64,000 nucleotides of DNA from Actinorugispora endophytica (GCF_004363075.1 NZ_SNYN01000023.1:1-64000), one strand, 5' to 3'; shown: positions 44,103 to 52,592, counted from the stretch's first letter. Made by a program: numbers and translations. The notes: generated from the letters alone by a model not told the origin.

Positions 44103-45596
44103 ATGCCGCACAACGAACTGCTCGTCTTCGGCGCGCTCATGCTCACCGCCGGCCTGCTGGCCAGGTTCGGGCGGAGGGTGGGGCTCCCGACGGTCCCCTT
44201 CTTCATGGCGGCCGGGGTCCTCCTCGGTCCGGGAACACCAGGGCCCGTGCTCATCGAGGACCCCGAGAGCCTGCACCTGCTGGCCGTCCTCGGCCTCGTC
44301 CTGCTGCTGTTCCAGCTCGGCGTGGAGTTCCCGGTCAAGCAGGTCCTTTCCAGCGGCAGGCGGCTGTTCACCGCCGCCGCCTGCTACATCGGGCTGAACA
44401 TCGGCGCGGGACTGGCCTTCGGCTTCCTGCTCGGCTGGGGGACCGGCGAGGCCCTGGTGGTCGGGGGCGCGCTGGGGATCTCCTCCTCCGCGATCGCCAT
44501 CAAGATCCTGATCGAACTGCGCAGGCTGACCAACGCCGAGACGCCCGTGATCCTGGGCATCATCGTCATCGAGGACCTGTTCCTGGCCTTCTACCTGGCG
44601 CTGATCCAGCCGGTCCTGTCCGACGCGTCCTCCCCGACGGACCTCGTCGTGCAGATCATCACCGGCTTCGGTTTCCTCGCGCTGCTCTTCGTCCTGGCCC
44701 GGTTCGGCGCGCGACTCATCGGGGCCGTCATCAACAGCCGCGAGGACGAGCTGCTCACGATCCTGATGGTCGGGCTCGTCGCGCTGGTGGCGGGGCTGTC
44801 CGAGGAGCTGGGCGTGTCCGAGGCGATCGGCGCGCTGATGATCGGCCTGGTGGTGTCGCGCACGTCGGTGCGCGAGCGGGTGGAGCGGCTGGTGCTGCCG
44901 CTGCGCGACGCGTTCGCCGCGGCGTTCTTCGTCTACTTCGGGCTCGGCATCAACGTCGCGGACCTGCCCGCCGTCGCGGTCCCCGCGCTGCTCGCGGTGG
45001 TGATGACGGTCGTCACGAACCTGACCGCCGGGGTCATCGCCGGGCGGCTCCACGGCTTCAACCAGCGCGCCACCGCCAACATCGGGCTGACCGTGCTGGG
45101 GCGCGGCGAGTTCTCCCTCATCCTGGTGACCCTGGCGCTGGGCGCGGGGCTCGATCCCCGGCTGGGGCCGTTCGTGGCGTTGTACGTGCTGGTCCTGGCC
45201 GTGCTCAGCCCGCTGATGGCCTCGGGGTCGCGGTACCTGGCCCGGGTCCTGCCCGACTCGCTGCTGGTCTCCAACTGGCGCTACGTGCGCGAGGAGACGA
45301 TCGGCACCTCCTGCTCGCACCTGGACCAGGTGGTGGTCACCGAGCCGGACGGCCGCGAGTGCGCCGAGTGCGCGCGCGTCGGCGCGACCTGGGTGCACCT
45401 GCGCCTGTGCACGGCGTGCGGGACGGTGGCGTGCTGCGACGACTCGGTGAACAAGCACGCCGGCGCCCACTTCCGGGAGAGCGGGCACCCGATCGTGCAG
45501 TCCATCGAACCGGGTGAGGACTGGCGGTACTGCTACGTGGACGCGATGCTGGTCCGCGAGCCCGCGGGCGGCGGGCGGGAGCCGGAGCGGGGCTGA
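44103..45596 (+). CDS. CPA2 cation/proton antiporter with C-terminal UBP-type zinc finger
   Basis: This 497-aa protein has a Kef/KhtU-type transport domain (residues 1-~390) of about a dozen hydrophobic helices, with LLLFQLGVEFPVKQ, GGALGISSSAIAIKIL, VEDLFLAFYLAL-type helix (IIVIEDLFLAFYLA) and VLGRGEFSLILVTL. The last ~85 residues are a zf-UBP domain: CSHLDQ, ECAECARVGATWVHLRLC, TACGTVACCDDS, NKHAGAHFRESGHPIVQSIE and WRYCYVD. Such fingers bind free C-terminal Gly-Gly in ubiquitin systems in eukaryotes; in bacteria the ligand is unknown. Here the finger occupies the place of the usual cytosolic KTN/RCK gating domain. K+ or Na+ specificity cannot be read from sequence. Confidence 0.85.
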   Translation: MPHNELLVFGALMLTAGLLARFGRRVGLPTVPFFMAAGVLLGPGTPGPVLIEDPESLHLLAVLGLVLLLFQLGVEFPVKQVLSSGRRLFTAAACYIGLNIGAGLAFGFLLGWGTGEALVVGGALGISSSAIAIKILIELRRLTNAETPVILGIIVIEDLFLAFYLALIQPVLSDASSPTDLVVQIITGFGFLALLFVLARFGARLIGAVINSREDELLTILMVGLVALVAGLSEELGVSEAIGALMIGLVVSRTSVRERVERLVLPLRDAFAAAFFVYFGLGINVADLPAVAVPALLAVVMTVVTNLTAGVIAGRLHGFNQRATANIGLTVLGRGEFSLILVTLALGAGLDPRLGPFVALYVLVLAVLSPLMASGSRYLARVLPDSLLVSNWRYVREETIGTSCSHLDQVVVTEPDGRECAECARVGATWVHLRLCTACGTVACCDDSVNKHAGAHFRESGHPIVQSIEPGEDWRYCYVDAMLVREPAGGGREPERG

Positions 45597-45640
45597 CCGC
45601 GGCGCGGCCCGGTTCCGTCCGGGCCGCGCGGCGCGGTCAG
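45593..45640. terminator. Bidirectional terminator spanning two convergent stop codons
   Basis: CTGACCGCG plus GCGCGGCCCGG (45593-45612) pairs with CCGGGCCGCGC plus CGCGGTCAG (45619-45640), with a 2-base bulge and loop TTCCGT. The outer ends contain the TGA of the antiporter gene and the TCA (stop, minus strand) of the flavoprotein gene. Confidence 0.8.
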
Positions 45641-47310
45641 ACCGACGCGCGGTAGCGGTGGATGAGGGCGACCGCCATGGCGCCCTCCCCCACCCCCGAG
45701 GCGACGCGCTTGACGGACCCGGCGCGCACGTCGCCCGCCGCGAACACCCCCGGCATGCTGGTCTCCAGCAGGAACGGCTCCCGCCCGGCCTCCCAGCCGG
45801 GGACCCCGCCGTCCTCGCCGCGCACCAGGTCGGGGCCGGTGAGCAGGAACCCGGCGCGGTTCCGCTGGAGCAGCCCGGCGACCCAGTCCGTGCGCGGGCG
45901 CGCGCCGATGAAGGTGAAGACGAAGCGCGCGGGGACCTCCTCGGTCCGCTCCTCGGCCGAGTCGCGCAGGACCAGCTCCTCCAGCCGGTCCCCGCCGGCC
46001 AGCCCGGTGACCCGGGTGTTCAGCCGGACCCGGATGTTGGGCCGCGCGGCGATCTCGTCGACCAGGTACTGCGACATCCCCTTCTCCAGGCTGTCGCCCC
46101 GCACGAGCAGGGTGACGTCGGCGGCGTGCTGGGAGAAGTGCATGGCGGCCTGCCCCGCGGAGTTGGCCCCGCCGATGATGTGGACCTCCTCGCCCGCGCA
46201 GGCCGTGGTCTCGGCCGTCGCCGCGCCGTAGTACAGCCCGGCGTTCTCGAACCGCTCGACCCCGGGGACGTCCAGCCGGTTGTAGGACACGCCCGTGGTG
46301 AGCAGCACGACCTCGGCGCTGATCTCGCGCCCGTCCGCGAGGGTGACGATGTGCGAGGGCCCGGCCTTGCGCAGTCCGACGGCCTCGACGGGCGAGAGGA
46401 TCTCCGCGCCGAAGCGCCGGGCCTGGGTGACCGCGCGCCGGGCCAGGTCGCCGCCGGACAGGCCCGTGGGGAAGCCCAGGTAGTTCTCGATCCTGCTGGA
46501 CATGCCCGCCTGCCCGCCGGGGACGTCCCGGTCCAGCAGCAGCGTGCTCAGGCCCTCCGACGCGCTGTAGACGGCGCCGCCCAGGCCCGCCGGGCCGCCG
46601 CCGACGATGAGGACGTCGTAGTGCGGGCGGGTCGCGGTGCCCGCGATGCCCAGCCTCCCGGCCAGTTGGGCGCTGTCGGGCGCGGACAGCGCGTCGCCCT
46701 CGGGGAACAGCACCAGCGGCAGCCGCGCGTCGGGGTGCCCGGCGGTCAGCTGGGCGGCCTCCTCGTCGCGGGCCGCGTCCACGAACCGGAACGGCTGCTG
46801 GTTGCGGGTGAGGAAGTCCCGGATGTGGTGGGCGGCGGGGGAGACGGGGTGGCCGACGACCCGGATGCCCCGGTAGGGCGGGTGGTAGGAGGCCCACCAG
46901 TCGTCCAGGAGGTCGTCCAGCACGGGGTAGAGCCGCTCCTCCGGCGGGTCCCACGGCTTGAGCAGGTAGTGGTCGAGCCGGACCTGGTTGATGGCCGTGA
47001 TGGCCGCCTCGGTGTCGGCGTAGGCGGTGAGCAGGACGCGCCGCGCGGACGGGAAGCGCGCCACCGCCTCCAGGAGGAAGTCGACTCCCGTCATGTCCGG
47101 CATGCGCTGGTCGACCAGGAACAGGGCGGGCTCCTCGTCCCGGGCCTCCAGCGAGTCGAGGGTCCTGAGCGCCTCCCGTCCGGAGGGGGCCGACAGGACG
47201 CGGTAGCGGTCGGCGTAGGCCGCGCGCAGGTCCCTGCGCACGGCCCTGAGCACGTGCGGGTCGTCGTCGACCGCCAGCAGGACGGGCCTGGGCGGGGAGG
47301 CATCGGTCAC
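45637..47310 (-). CDS. Response regulator receiver fused to a thioredoxin-reductase-like flavoprotein
   Basis: This 557-aa protein starts with a receiver domain (~8-130): VLLAVDDDPHVLRAV, phospho-acceptor in LFLVDQRMPDMTGVD and YLLKPWDPP. A linker with a thioredoxin/glutaredoxin-like stretch (PFRFVDAARDEEAAQL) leads to an FAD/NAD(P)H oxidoreductase (~235-550): DVLIVGGGPAGLGGAVYSA, HIIGGANSAGQAA and the FAD-closing FAAGDVRAG. The redox-active CxxC of true thioredoxin reductase is replaced by TTACAGEE, so it should pass electrons differently. GTG start with CAGGAG upstream. It is convergent with the antiporter gene and upstream of nothing; the zf-UBP gene precedes it by 38 bases and is probably co-transcribed. 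Confidence 0.85.
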   Translation of the reverse strand: MTDASPPRPVLLAVDDDPHVLRAVRRDLRAAYADRYRVLSAPSGREALRTLDSLEARDEEPALFLVDQRMPDMTGVDFLLEAVARFPSARRVLLTAYADTEAAITAINQVRLDHYLLKPWDPPEERLYPVLDDLLDDWWASYHPPYRGIRVVGHPVSPAAHHIRDFLTRNQQPFRFVDAARDEEAAQLTAGHPDARLPLVLFPEGDALSAPDSAQLAGRLGIAGTATRPHYDVLIVGGGPAGLGGAVYSASEGLSTLLLDRDVPGGQAGMSSRIENYLGFPTGLSGGDLARRAVTQARRFGAEILSPVEAVGLRKAGPSHIVTLADGREISAEVVLLTTGVSYNRLDVPGVERFENAGLYYGAATAETTACAGEEVHIIGGANSAGQAAMHFSQHAADVTLLVRGDSLEKGMSQYLVDEIAARPNIRVRLNTRVTGLAGGDRLEELVLRDSAEERTEEVPARFVFTFIGARPRTDWVAGLLQRNRAGFLLTGPDLVRGEDGGVPGWEAGREPFLLETSMPGVFAAGDVRAGSVKRVASGVGEGAMAVALIHRYRASV

Positions 47311-47348
47311 GGTCTGCAACTCCTGTCGGTGGGTGGGGAGGGCCGCGG

Positions 47349-47606
47349 TCAGGACACCGGGATCTCGTCGGCGTAGCACCACACCCAGGACTCCCCCGGT
47401 TCCCGGGAGGTGACGAGCGGGTGGCCGTGCTCGCGGAAGTGCCGGGTCGCGTGCCGGTTCCGCGAGGAGTCGCAGCACCCCACGTGTCCGCAGGTCAGGC
47501 ACATTCGGAGGTGGACCCATGTGTCGCCGGTCCTGAGGCAGTCCTCGCAGCCCTGGGCACTGGGGGTGACGTCGCGGATCTGGTCGACGTGCGTGCACGT
47601 GAACAC
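47349..47606 (-). CDS. Stand-alone UBP-type zinc finger protein
   Basis: An 85-aa protein made only of a zf-UBP domain: CTHVDQ, GCEDCLRTGDTWVHLRMC, LTCGHVGCCDSS, NRHATRHFREHGHPLVTSRE, WVWCYADEI. It aligns nearly residue for residue with the C-terminal domain of the antiporter encoded at 44103-45596. The zinc ligands (three Cys pairs and the H-x3-H / H-x3-H pattern) are intact. GTG start with AAAGG upstream. It precedes the receiver/flavoprotein gene by 38 bases. Function is unknown; relation to the antiporter suggests a shared ligand or partner. Confidence 0.85.
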   Translation of the reverse strand: MFTCTHVDQIRDVTPSAQGCEDCLRTGDTWVHLRMCLTCGHVGCCDSSRNRHATRHFREHGHPLVTSREPGESWVWCYADEIPVS

Positions 47607-48271
47607 GGGAGGCCTTTCTGCGGGGCGGCGGGCGCGCCGCGGTGGTTGCGCGCGCCCCTCCTCTGACTCGTCCCGCGGCGCGGGACCTCTCTCCCAGCCT
47701 GCCCGCTGCCGGTGGCGGACGCCCGCCTGACTTAACGGAATACCCGCGCACCGGCCGCACCCGGCCGAAGTCCGGGAAACCCTCCGGACTTCCGGATGGG
47801 ATCCGGGTGAATTCACTCCGGAAACGCATTCCGACCGCCTCGCGCCGAACCGTCCGATCGCCACCGCCGGGCAGACAGGTGCTTTTCACGACGTCACGAA
47901 ATAGTCGCCGATCTTGACGAAATACCGGCTTCGGGCCCACTCCCCGGAATGCACGTTGTCACGTCGGGTATCCGGCCGATCACCCGCCCACCTGCCGTAA
48001 TCCTGGCCCGAAGCTGCCGGTCGAACCCCCGACGTCACGGAATCCCGGCCGTTCCGCGCCCACGCGTTGCCAAACCCCGATTCAGGGCCGTGAATGTCAG
48101 ATCGCCCTTTTCCGTTCGGGGCCGGCGCTCCCGAGGAAGGGTCGTTGACGCGTCGGCCGCGCCTCACCGATCGTCGAAAAGGAACGGGGCGGTTTCCGAA
48201 CCGACGGGAATTCACGGCCGACACGGCCGGCTCCGGCGCGCCGTCCACGACGACCCTTCAGGAGTACTGCG
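47607..48271. other. 665-base non-coding leader upstream of the large operon
   Basis: No supported gene lies here. The stretch 47850-48110 is less GC-rich than its surroundings. CGACGTCACGAAAT (47889-47902) and CGACGTCACGGAAT (48030-48043) are near-identical direct repeats 141 bases apart, which could be regulator sites for the divergent zf-UBP or downstream operon promoters. Confidence 0.5.
47947..47971 (+). promoter_or_regulatory. Candidate SigB/SigF-type stress promoter
   Basis: GAAT (47947-47950), 15 bases, then GGGTAT (47966-47971) fits the streptomycete general-stress pattern GNNT-N14-16-GGGTAC/T. It points toward the operon starting 300 bases downstream. The pattern is short, so chance occurrence is possible; it is noted because the operon encodes STAS, RsbW-like and PP2C proteins. 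Confidence 0.3.
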
Positions 48272-49099
48272 GTGTCAAAGCGAGTGTTGATCGTCCTTTC
48301 CGAGTACGGGTACTGGGGAGAGGAACTCGTCGGGCCCTTGAGCGCCTTCGACGAGCGCGGATACGACGTCACCTTCGCCACTCCCACCGGCCGGCGGGCG
48401 CACGCGCTGCCGCCCAGCACGGACCCCGGCTTCGTCGACCCGCCGCTGGGCCGCCCCGTGGTGTCCGAGGCGGTGGCCAAGCTGACCCGCGAGGTCGAGG
48501 CGTCGTCCCGGCTGGAGAACCCGCTGGACCTGTCCTCGTGGCTTCCCGAGCGCCCCTACACCAGCGACGGCGACTACCTGCGCGGCCTGGAGGCCTACAA
48601 CCGCGCGCTGGACGCGGTCGCCGAGGACGTCCGGACGCGGTACGACGCGCTCCTCCTGGTCGGCGGCAGCGGTCCGATCGTGGACATGGCCAACAACGGG
48701 CGCGTGCACGACCTGCTGCTGGCGTTCCTGCGCACCGGGAAGCCGATCGGCGCCGAGTGCTACGGGGTCGCCTGCCTGGCCTTCGCCCGCGACTGGGAGG
48801 ACCGCGCCAGCATCATCCGGGGCAAGCACGTCACCGGGCACTGCAAGGAGTACGACTACAAGGACGGCACCGGGTTCCTGGGCACCGACTTCGCCATGGG
48901 ACCGCCGCCGTACCCGCTGGAGTACATCCTGCGCGACGCCACCGGCCCCGACGGCCGCTACCACGGCAACTTCGGCAGGGAGACGTCGGTCGTCGTCGAC
49001 TACCCGTTCGTCACCGGCCGCTCCACCCCCGACTCCTTCCTGACCGGGACAACGATGGTCGCCGTCCTGGAGGACGGCCTGACCCGGTACGGCTGGTGA
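48272..49099 (+). CDS. DJ-1/PfpI-family protein (type 1 glutamine amidotransferase fold)
   Basis: A 275-aa protein of the DJ-1/PfpI superfamily. It opens with RVLIVLSEYGYWGEELVGPL and has its nucleophile elbow at GAECYGVAC, putting the reactive cysteine at residue 163; DALLLVGGSGPIVDMANN is the preceding strand. Members act as glyoxalases, chaperones or hydrolases. The length and the SSWLPERPYTSDGDYLRGLE insertion resemble the larger Hsp31-like forms. The GTG start has AGGAG 8 bases upstream. It is the first gene of the 48.3-62.5 kb operon and is followed by the ThDP enzyme after 4 bases. Reaction not assignable. Confidence 0.82.
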   Translation: MSKRVLIVLSEYGYWGEELVGPLSAFDERGYDVTFATPTGRRAHALPPSTDPGFVDPPLGRPVVSEAVAKLTREVEASSRLENPLDLSSWLPERPYTSDGDYLRGLEAYNRALDAVAEDVRTRYDALLLVGGSGPIVDMANNGRVHDLLLAFLRTGKPIGAECYGVACLAFARDWEDRASIIRGKHVTGHCKEYDYKDGTGFLGTDFAMGPPPYPLEYILRDATGPDGRYHGNFGRETSVVVDYPFVTGRSTPDSFLTGTTMVAVLEDGLTRYGW

Positions 49100-49103
49100 C
49101 CCG

Positions 49104-50771
49104 ATGACCCGCGCGCACCAGGTGCCGCCGCGCCCCGGCAGGGCCGCGCTGTTCGAGCAGTTCCGCGCCGACGGCATCACCCGCATGTTCGGCAACCCCG
49201 GCACGGTCGAGCAGGGGTTCCTGGACGCGCTGGAGGACTTCCCGGACTTCCACTACGTCCTGGCCCTCCAGGAGACCGTGGCCGCGGGCATCGCCGACGG
49301 CTACGCCCGCGCCACCGGCGGCCCCGCGCTGCTGCAGCTGCACAGCGGCGTCGGCCTGGGCAACGGGATCGGCATGCTCTACCAGTCCAGGCGCGGCCAC
49401 ACGCCCCTGGTCTGCGTGGCCGGGGAGGCCGGCGTCCGCTACGACGCCATGGACGCGCAGATGGCCGCCGACCTGGTGGCGATGGCCCGCCCCGTCACCA
49501 AGTGGGCCGCGCGGGCCACCGACCCGTCCTCGCTGCTGCGCATGGTGCGCCGGGCCGTCAAGATCGCGATGACGCCGCCGCGCGGCCCGGTCTTCCTGGC
49601 CCTGCCCATGGACGTGCTGGACGCGGTGACGACCGAGCCCGCACTGCCGACCTCGATCCCCACGACCCGCGCGGTGTGCGCGCCCGACGTGGCCGAGCAG
49701 GCCGCCCGGCTGCTGGCCGGGGCCCGGCGCCCGCTGGTCCTGGTCGGCGACGGCGTCGCGCTGTCGGGCGCGCAGGAGGAGCTGGCGCGCGCCGCCGAGG
49801 CGCTCGGGGCGATGGTGTGGCAGGTCGACTCCTCCGAGGTCAACATCCCCGCCGACCACCCTTTGTCGGCCGGCCAGACGGGTCACATGTTCGGACACGC
49901 CAGCCGGGCGGTGGTCGCCGACGCCGACGCGGTGCTGATCGTGGGCACGTACGTGTTCCCCGAGGTGTTCGCCGACCTGGCCTCGCCGTTCGCCCCCGAC
50001 GCGCGGATCGTGCACGTCGACCTCGACGGGTACGAGATCGCCAAGAACCACCCGGTCGACCTGGGCGTCGTCGCCGACCCCGCCCCGACGCTGGCGGCGA
50101 TCACCGACGCGCTGGTCTCGCTGCGCTCCGCGGCCGACGCGGAGGCCGCCCGGGGCCGCCTGGAGGACGCCCGCGCCGCGGCGCGGGGGCGCGTGACCGG
50201 CGCGGCGCGGCCCGCGGAGGGCGAGCCGCTGCTGGCGGCGTTCATGCGGGAGCTGTCCGCGCGGCTGGACGACGACACGGTGGTCTTCGACGAGGCGCTG
50301 ACCGCCTCGGGCATCATCACCGACTTCCTGCCGCCGCGGATCCCCGGGCGGTACCACCTGACCCGGGGCGGCTCGCTCGGCGTGGGCTTCCCCGGCGCGG
50401 TGGGCGCGAAGCTGGCCCACCCCGACCGGACCGTCATCGGGTTCTCCGGCGACGGCGGGAGCATGTACACCTACCAGGCGCTGTGGACGGCGGCCCGGTA
50501 CGGCGTCGCCGCCCGGTTCGTGGTCTGCAACAACGGCCGCTACCAGCTGCTGGACTCCAACATCGACCAGTACTGGCGCGAGCGCGGCATCGCCCCGCGC
50601 GACTACCCGTCCGGTTTCGACCTGTCCCGCCCGGACATCCGCTTCGCGGAGGTCGCGCGCGGCCTCGGGGTGGCGGCGACCCGGGTGGACAAGGCCGAGC
50701 AGGTCCCCGACGCGGTGGACCGGATGCTCGCCTGCCCCGGCCCCTTCCTGGTCGACCTGCACACGGGCTGA
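49104..50771 (+). CDS. ThDP-dependent 2-keto acid decarboxylase, benzoylformate-decarboxylase-like
   Basis: A 555-aa enzyme with three domains. The Pyr domain has the cofactor-activating glutamate E57 (LALQETVAAGIADGYAR) and LHSGVGLGNGIGM with H80, which corresponds to the catalytic histidine of benzoylformate decarboxylase; the FGNPGT loop carries T34 where that enzyme has serine. The central domain is Rossmann-like (PLVLVGDGVALSGAQEEL). The PP domain has the GDG...NN motif at 449-477 (GDGGSMYTYQ...VVCNN). A decarboxylase or carboligase acting on an aryl- or branched 2-keto acid is likely, but acetolactate-synthase-like roles are not excluded. The next gene follows after 32 bases with AAAGGAG. 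Confidence 0.85.
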   Translation: MTRAHQVPPRPGRAALFEQFRADGITRMFGNPGTVEQGFLDALEDFPDFHYVLALQETVAAGIADGYARATGGPALLQLHSGVGLGNGIGMLYQSRRGHTPLVCVAGEAGVRYDAMDAQMAADLVAMARPVTKWAARATDPSSLLRMVRRAVKIAMTPPRGPVFLALPMDVLDAVTTEPALPTSIPTTRAVCAPDVAEQAARLLAGARRPLVLVGDGVALSGAQEELARAAEALGAMVWQVDSSEVNIPADHPLSAGQTGHMFGHASRAVVADADAVLIVGTYVFPEVFADLASPFAPDARIVHVDLDGYEIAKNHPVDLGVVADPAPTLAAITDALVSLRSAADAEAARGRLEDARAAARGRVTGAARPAEGEPLLAAFMRELSARLDDDTVVFDEALTASGIITDFLPPRIPGRYHLTRGGSLGVGFPGAVGAKLAHPDRTVIGFSGDGGSMYTYQALWTAARYGVAARFVVCNNGRYQLLDSNIDQYWRERGIAPRDYPSGFDLSRPDIRFAEVARGLGVAATRVDKAEQVPDAVDRMLACPGPFLVDLHTG

Positions 50772-50803
50772 CCGACGCACACCCACACCGAAAGGAGCCC
50801 CCT

Positions 50804-51235
50804 ATGGCCGAGTTCTCCGAGGCCGCGATCCGCCGGGCCGTGATCCGCTGGTACCGCGCCCTGGACCGGCACGACGAGCTGAGCGAGGTGCTGCCCTACC
50901 TCGTCGACGACGGCCTGGAGATGCGCTTCCCCGAGGGCGTCAGCCGCGGCCACGCCGGGTTCAAGGAGTGGTACGAGCGCGTGACCACCCTGTTCTTCGA
51001 CGAGGAGCACACCGTCAGGAGCGTGGACGTGGACTTCACCGGCCCCGCCTCGGCGACCGTCGCGGTCCTGGTCAACTGGCAGGCCCGGGTCTGGAGCCCG
51101 CCCGCCGCGCAGAGCCGGTGGCTCGGCTTCGACGCCTTCCAGACCTGGGAGGTCGTCCTGGACGAGGGCCGCGTCAAGGTCAGGACCTACACCGTGGACG
51201 CCCTCGACCCCATGCCGGGTTCGGCGTCCCTCTGA
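50804..51235 (+). CDS. NTF2/SnoaL-fold protein 1
   Basis: A 143-aa protein predicted to form the cone-shaped NTF2 fold: helix AAIRRAVIRWYRALDRHDEL, then EVLPYLVDDGLEMRFPEG, GHAGFKEWYERVTTLF and a strand-rich end (ATVAVLVNWQARVW, TWEVVLDEGRVKVRTYTVDA). Such proteins are small isomerases, cyclases, dehydratases or ligand binders. It is the first of four tandem NTF2-fold genes that share little sequence beyond the fold. Ribosome binding site AAAGGAG precedes the ATG. Confidence 0.75.
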   Translation: MAEFSEAAIRRAVIRWYRALDRHDELSEVLPYLVDDGLEMRFPEGVSRGHAGFKEWYERVTTLFFDEEHTVRSVDVDFTGPASATVAVLVNWQARVWSPPAAQSRWLGFDAFQTWEVVLDEGRVKVRTYTVDALDPMPGSASL

Positions 51236-51302
51236 TCCCTCCCCTCGCGCCGGGCGAACCCGCGCGGCGTCCGTCACACCCACCACCAGGCAAGGAGCCA
51301 CC

Positions 51303-51725
51303 GTGGCCAACACCGAACTCGTGTTCAAGATGTACGAGTACTTCAACGCAGGCAAGCTCGACGCCATCCGGTCCGAGCTGTTCGCCCCGGACATCGTCTG
51401 GCGGATGCCGGGCCACCACCCCCTCTCGGGCACGATGAGCGGCGTCGACGAGGTCATGTCGTTCCTGACCAACCTCTTCCAGGCCGGGATCACCGTCGAC
51501 AACGCCCACTTCGGCGAGCTGGACGACGGCACCGTCTGCGAGAAGCACCTCGGCCACGCCGAGCTCGACGGGGAGAAGTTCCTGTTCCCCACCTCCACCA
51601 CCTACGGGGTCCGCGACGGCCGGCTCGCCGACGTGCAGGTGCACACCGCCGTGCAGCACGACGTGGACCGGTACTTCTGGGCCCGCTTCCAGCTCAAGCC
51701 CGTCGCCGAGCGGGTGGCGTCCTAG
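51303..51725 (+). CDS. NTF2/SnoaL-fold protein 2
   Basis: A 140-aa protein with the SnoaL-type start ELVFKMYEYFNAGKLDAIRS, then LFAPDIVWRMPGHHPLSGTM and a pocket-lining GVDEVMSFLTNLF. PGHHPLSG (conserved histidines facing the cavity in related proteins) suggests a catalytic or ligand role similar to ketosteroid-isomerase-like proteins. GTG start with AAGGAG 5 bases upstream. The stop codon directly abuts the ATG of the next gene. Confidence 0.8.
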   Translation: MANTELVFKMYEYFNAGKLDAIRSELFAPDIVWRMPGHHPLSGTMSGVDEVMSFLTNLFQAGITVDNAHFGELDDGTVCEKHLGHAELDGEKFLFPTSTTYGVRDGRLADVQVHTAVQHDVDRYFWARFQLKPVAERVAS

Positions 51726-52184
51726 ATGGCGGGCCAGGGGCCGACCCGGGAGCGGGTCGAGGCGGCCTACCAGGCGCTGGAGACCGGTGACCGGTCCCGC
51801 GTCGCCGAGTACTGGGCCGAGGACATGCGCTGGCTGGTCCCCGGCAACCACCAGCTCGCCGGCTGGTGGGAGGGCCTGGACGGGTTCCTCGACTTCATGG
51901 GGCGGGTCGGGCGGCTGTCCGGCGGGAGCTTCGTGATGAAGCGCGAGGCCGTCCTGCTCTCCGGGGACCGGTCCGCCGACGTGTCCCACAACGTCGGCTA
52001 CCGGGCGGGCGCCGACGGCAGCCCGTCCCTGTACGACCGCCTGGAGATCGACGTCATCCACCTGCTGCGGTGGCGCGACGGCAGGGTCGTCGAGGGCCGC
52101 GGCGCGGTCTTCGGTGACGGAACCACCACCTTCAACCAGTTCTGGTCACAGGTCCGGGCCGACGGCGTCCGGACCGACGGCTAG
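51726..52184 (+). CDS. NTF2/SnoaL-fold protein 3
   Basis: A 152-aa member of the same fold, with VEAAYQALETGDRSRVAEYW, AEDMRWLVPGNHQLAGWWEG and a C-terminal LLRWRDGRVVEGRGAVFGD. It shares with protein 2 the W-x-[MV]-PG-[HN]-H core followed by L-x-G, so these two are the closest pair in the set, pointing to duplication. Its ATG begins directly after the previous stop. Confidence 0.78.
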   Translation: MAGQGPTRERVEAAYQALETGDRSRVAEYWAEDMRWLVPGNHQLAGWWEGLDGFLDFMGRVGRLSGGSFVMKREAVLLSGDRSADVSHNVGYRAGADGSPSLYDRLEIDVIHLLRWRDGRVVEGRGAVFGDGTTTFNQFWSQVRADGVRTDG

Positions 52185-52211
52185 GGGACCGCTCCGCGTG
52201 AAAGGGCACCG

Positions 52212-52592
52212 ATGGACACCCGAGAAGTAGTCGAGAGCTACTACGACCTCGCCAACAAGGGGGACTGGTCGCGCTGGTGCGACCTGTTCGCCCCCGACCA
52301 GGTCATGGACGAGCAGCTCGCCGGTCGCGTCGAGGGCCGCGAGACGCTCCGCTCCATGATGCGCGGGTTCCCCGACATGTACTCCTCCTTCGCCAACGTG
52401 CCCCGGCACGTGGTCGTCGAGGGCGGCCAGGCGGCGGTCGTGTCGCACATCTCGGCCCGCACCCGCGGCGGCGCCGGGATCGAGGCGGAGGTCGTCAACT
52501 ACTTCCGCGTCGTCGACGGCCTGATCTCCTACATGGCCAACTTCCACGACACGGTGCCCTTTCACGTCCTCGACCCCGACCCCCGGAGCTGA
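52212..52592 (+). CDS. NTF2/SnoaL-fold protein 4
   Basis: A 126-aa, compact member: EVVESYYDLANKGDWSRWCD, LFAPDQVMDEQLAGRVEGRE, FPDMYSSFANVPRHVVVEGG and YFRVVDGLISYMANFHDTVP. This resembles the polyketide-cyclase-like SnoaL branch more than the other three. Ribosome binding AAAGGG lies 6 bases before the ATG. It is followed by the GMC oxidoreductase after 8 bases. Confidence 0.78.
   Translation: MDTREVVESYYDLANKGDWSRWCDLFAPDQVMDEQLAGRVEGRETLRSMMRGFPDMYSSFANVPRHVVVEGGQAAVVSHISARTRGGAGIEAEVVNYFRVVDGLISYMANFHDTVPFHVLDPDPRS

Noticed and set aside
44031-45488. 485-codon minus-strand open frame inside the antiporter gene
   Set aside because: Composition (Q, H, R, G and D rich) is that of a shadow of a membrane protein gene. 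The plus strand encodes convincing membrane helices and a complete zinc finger.
47886-48248. Minus-strand 120-codon frame in the leader before the large operon
   Set aside because: No Shine-Dalgarno site, unusual composition and no recognisable domain; the region is less GC-rich and looks like promoter DNA.
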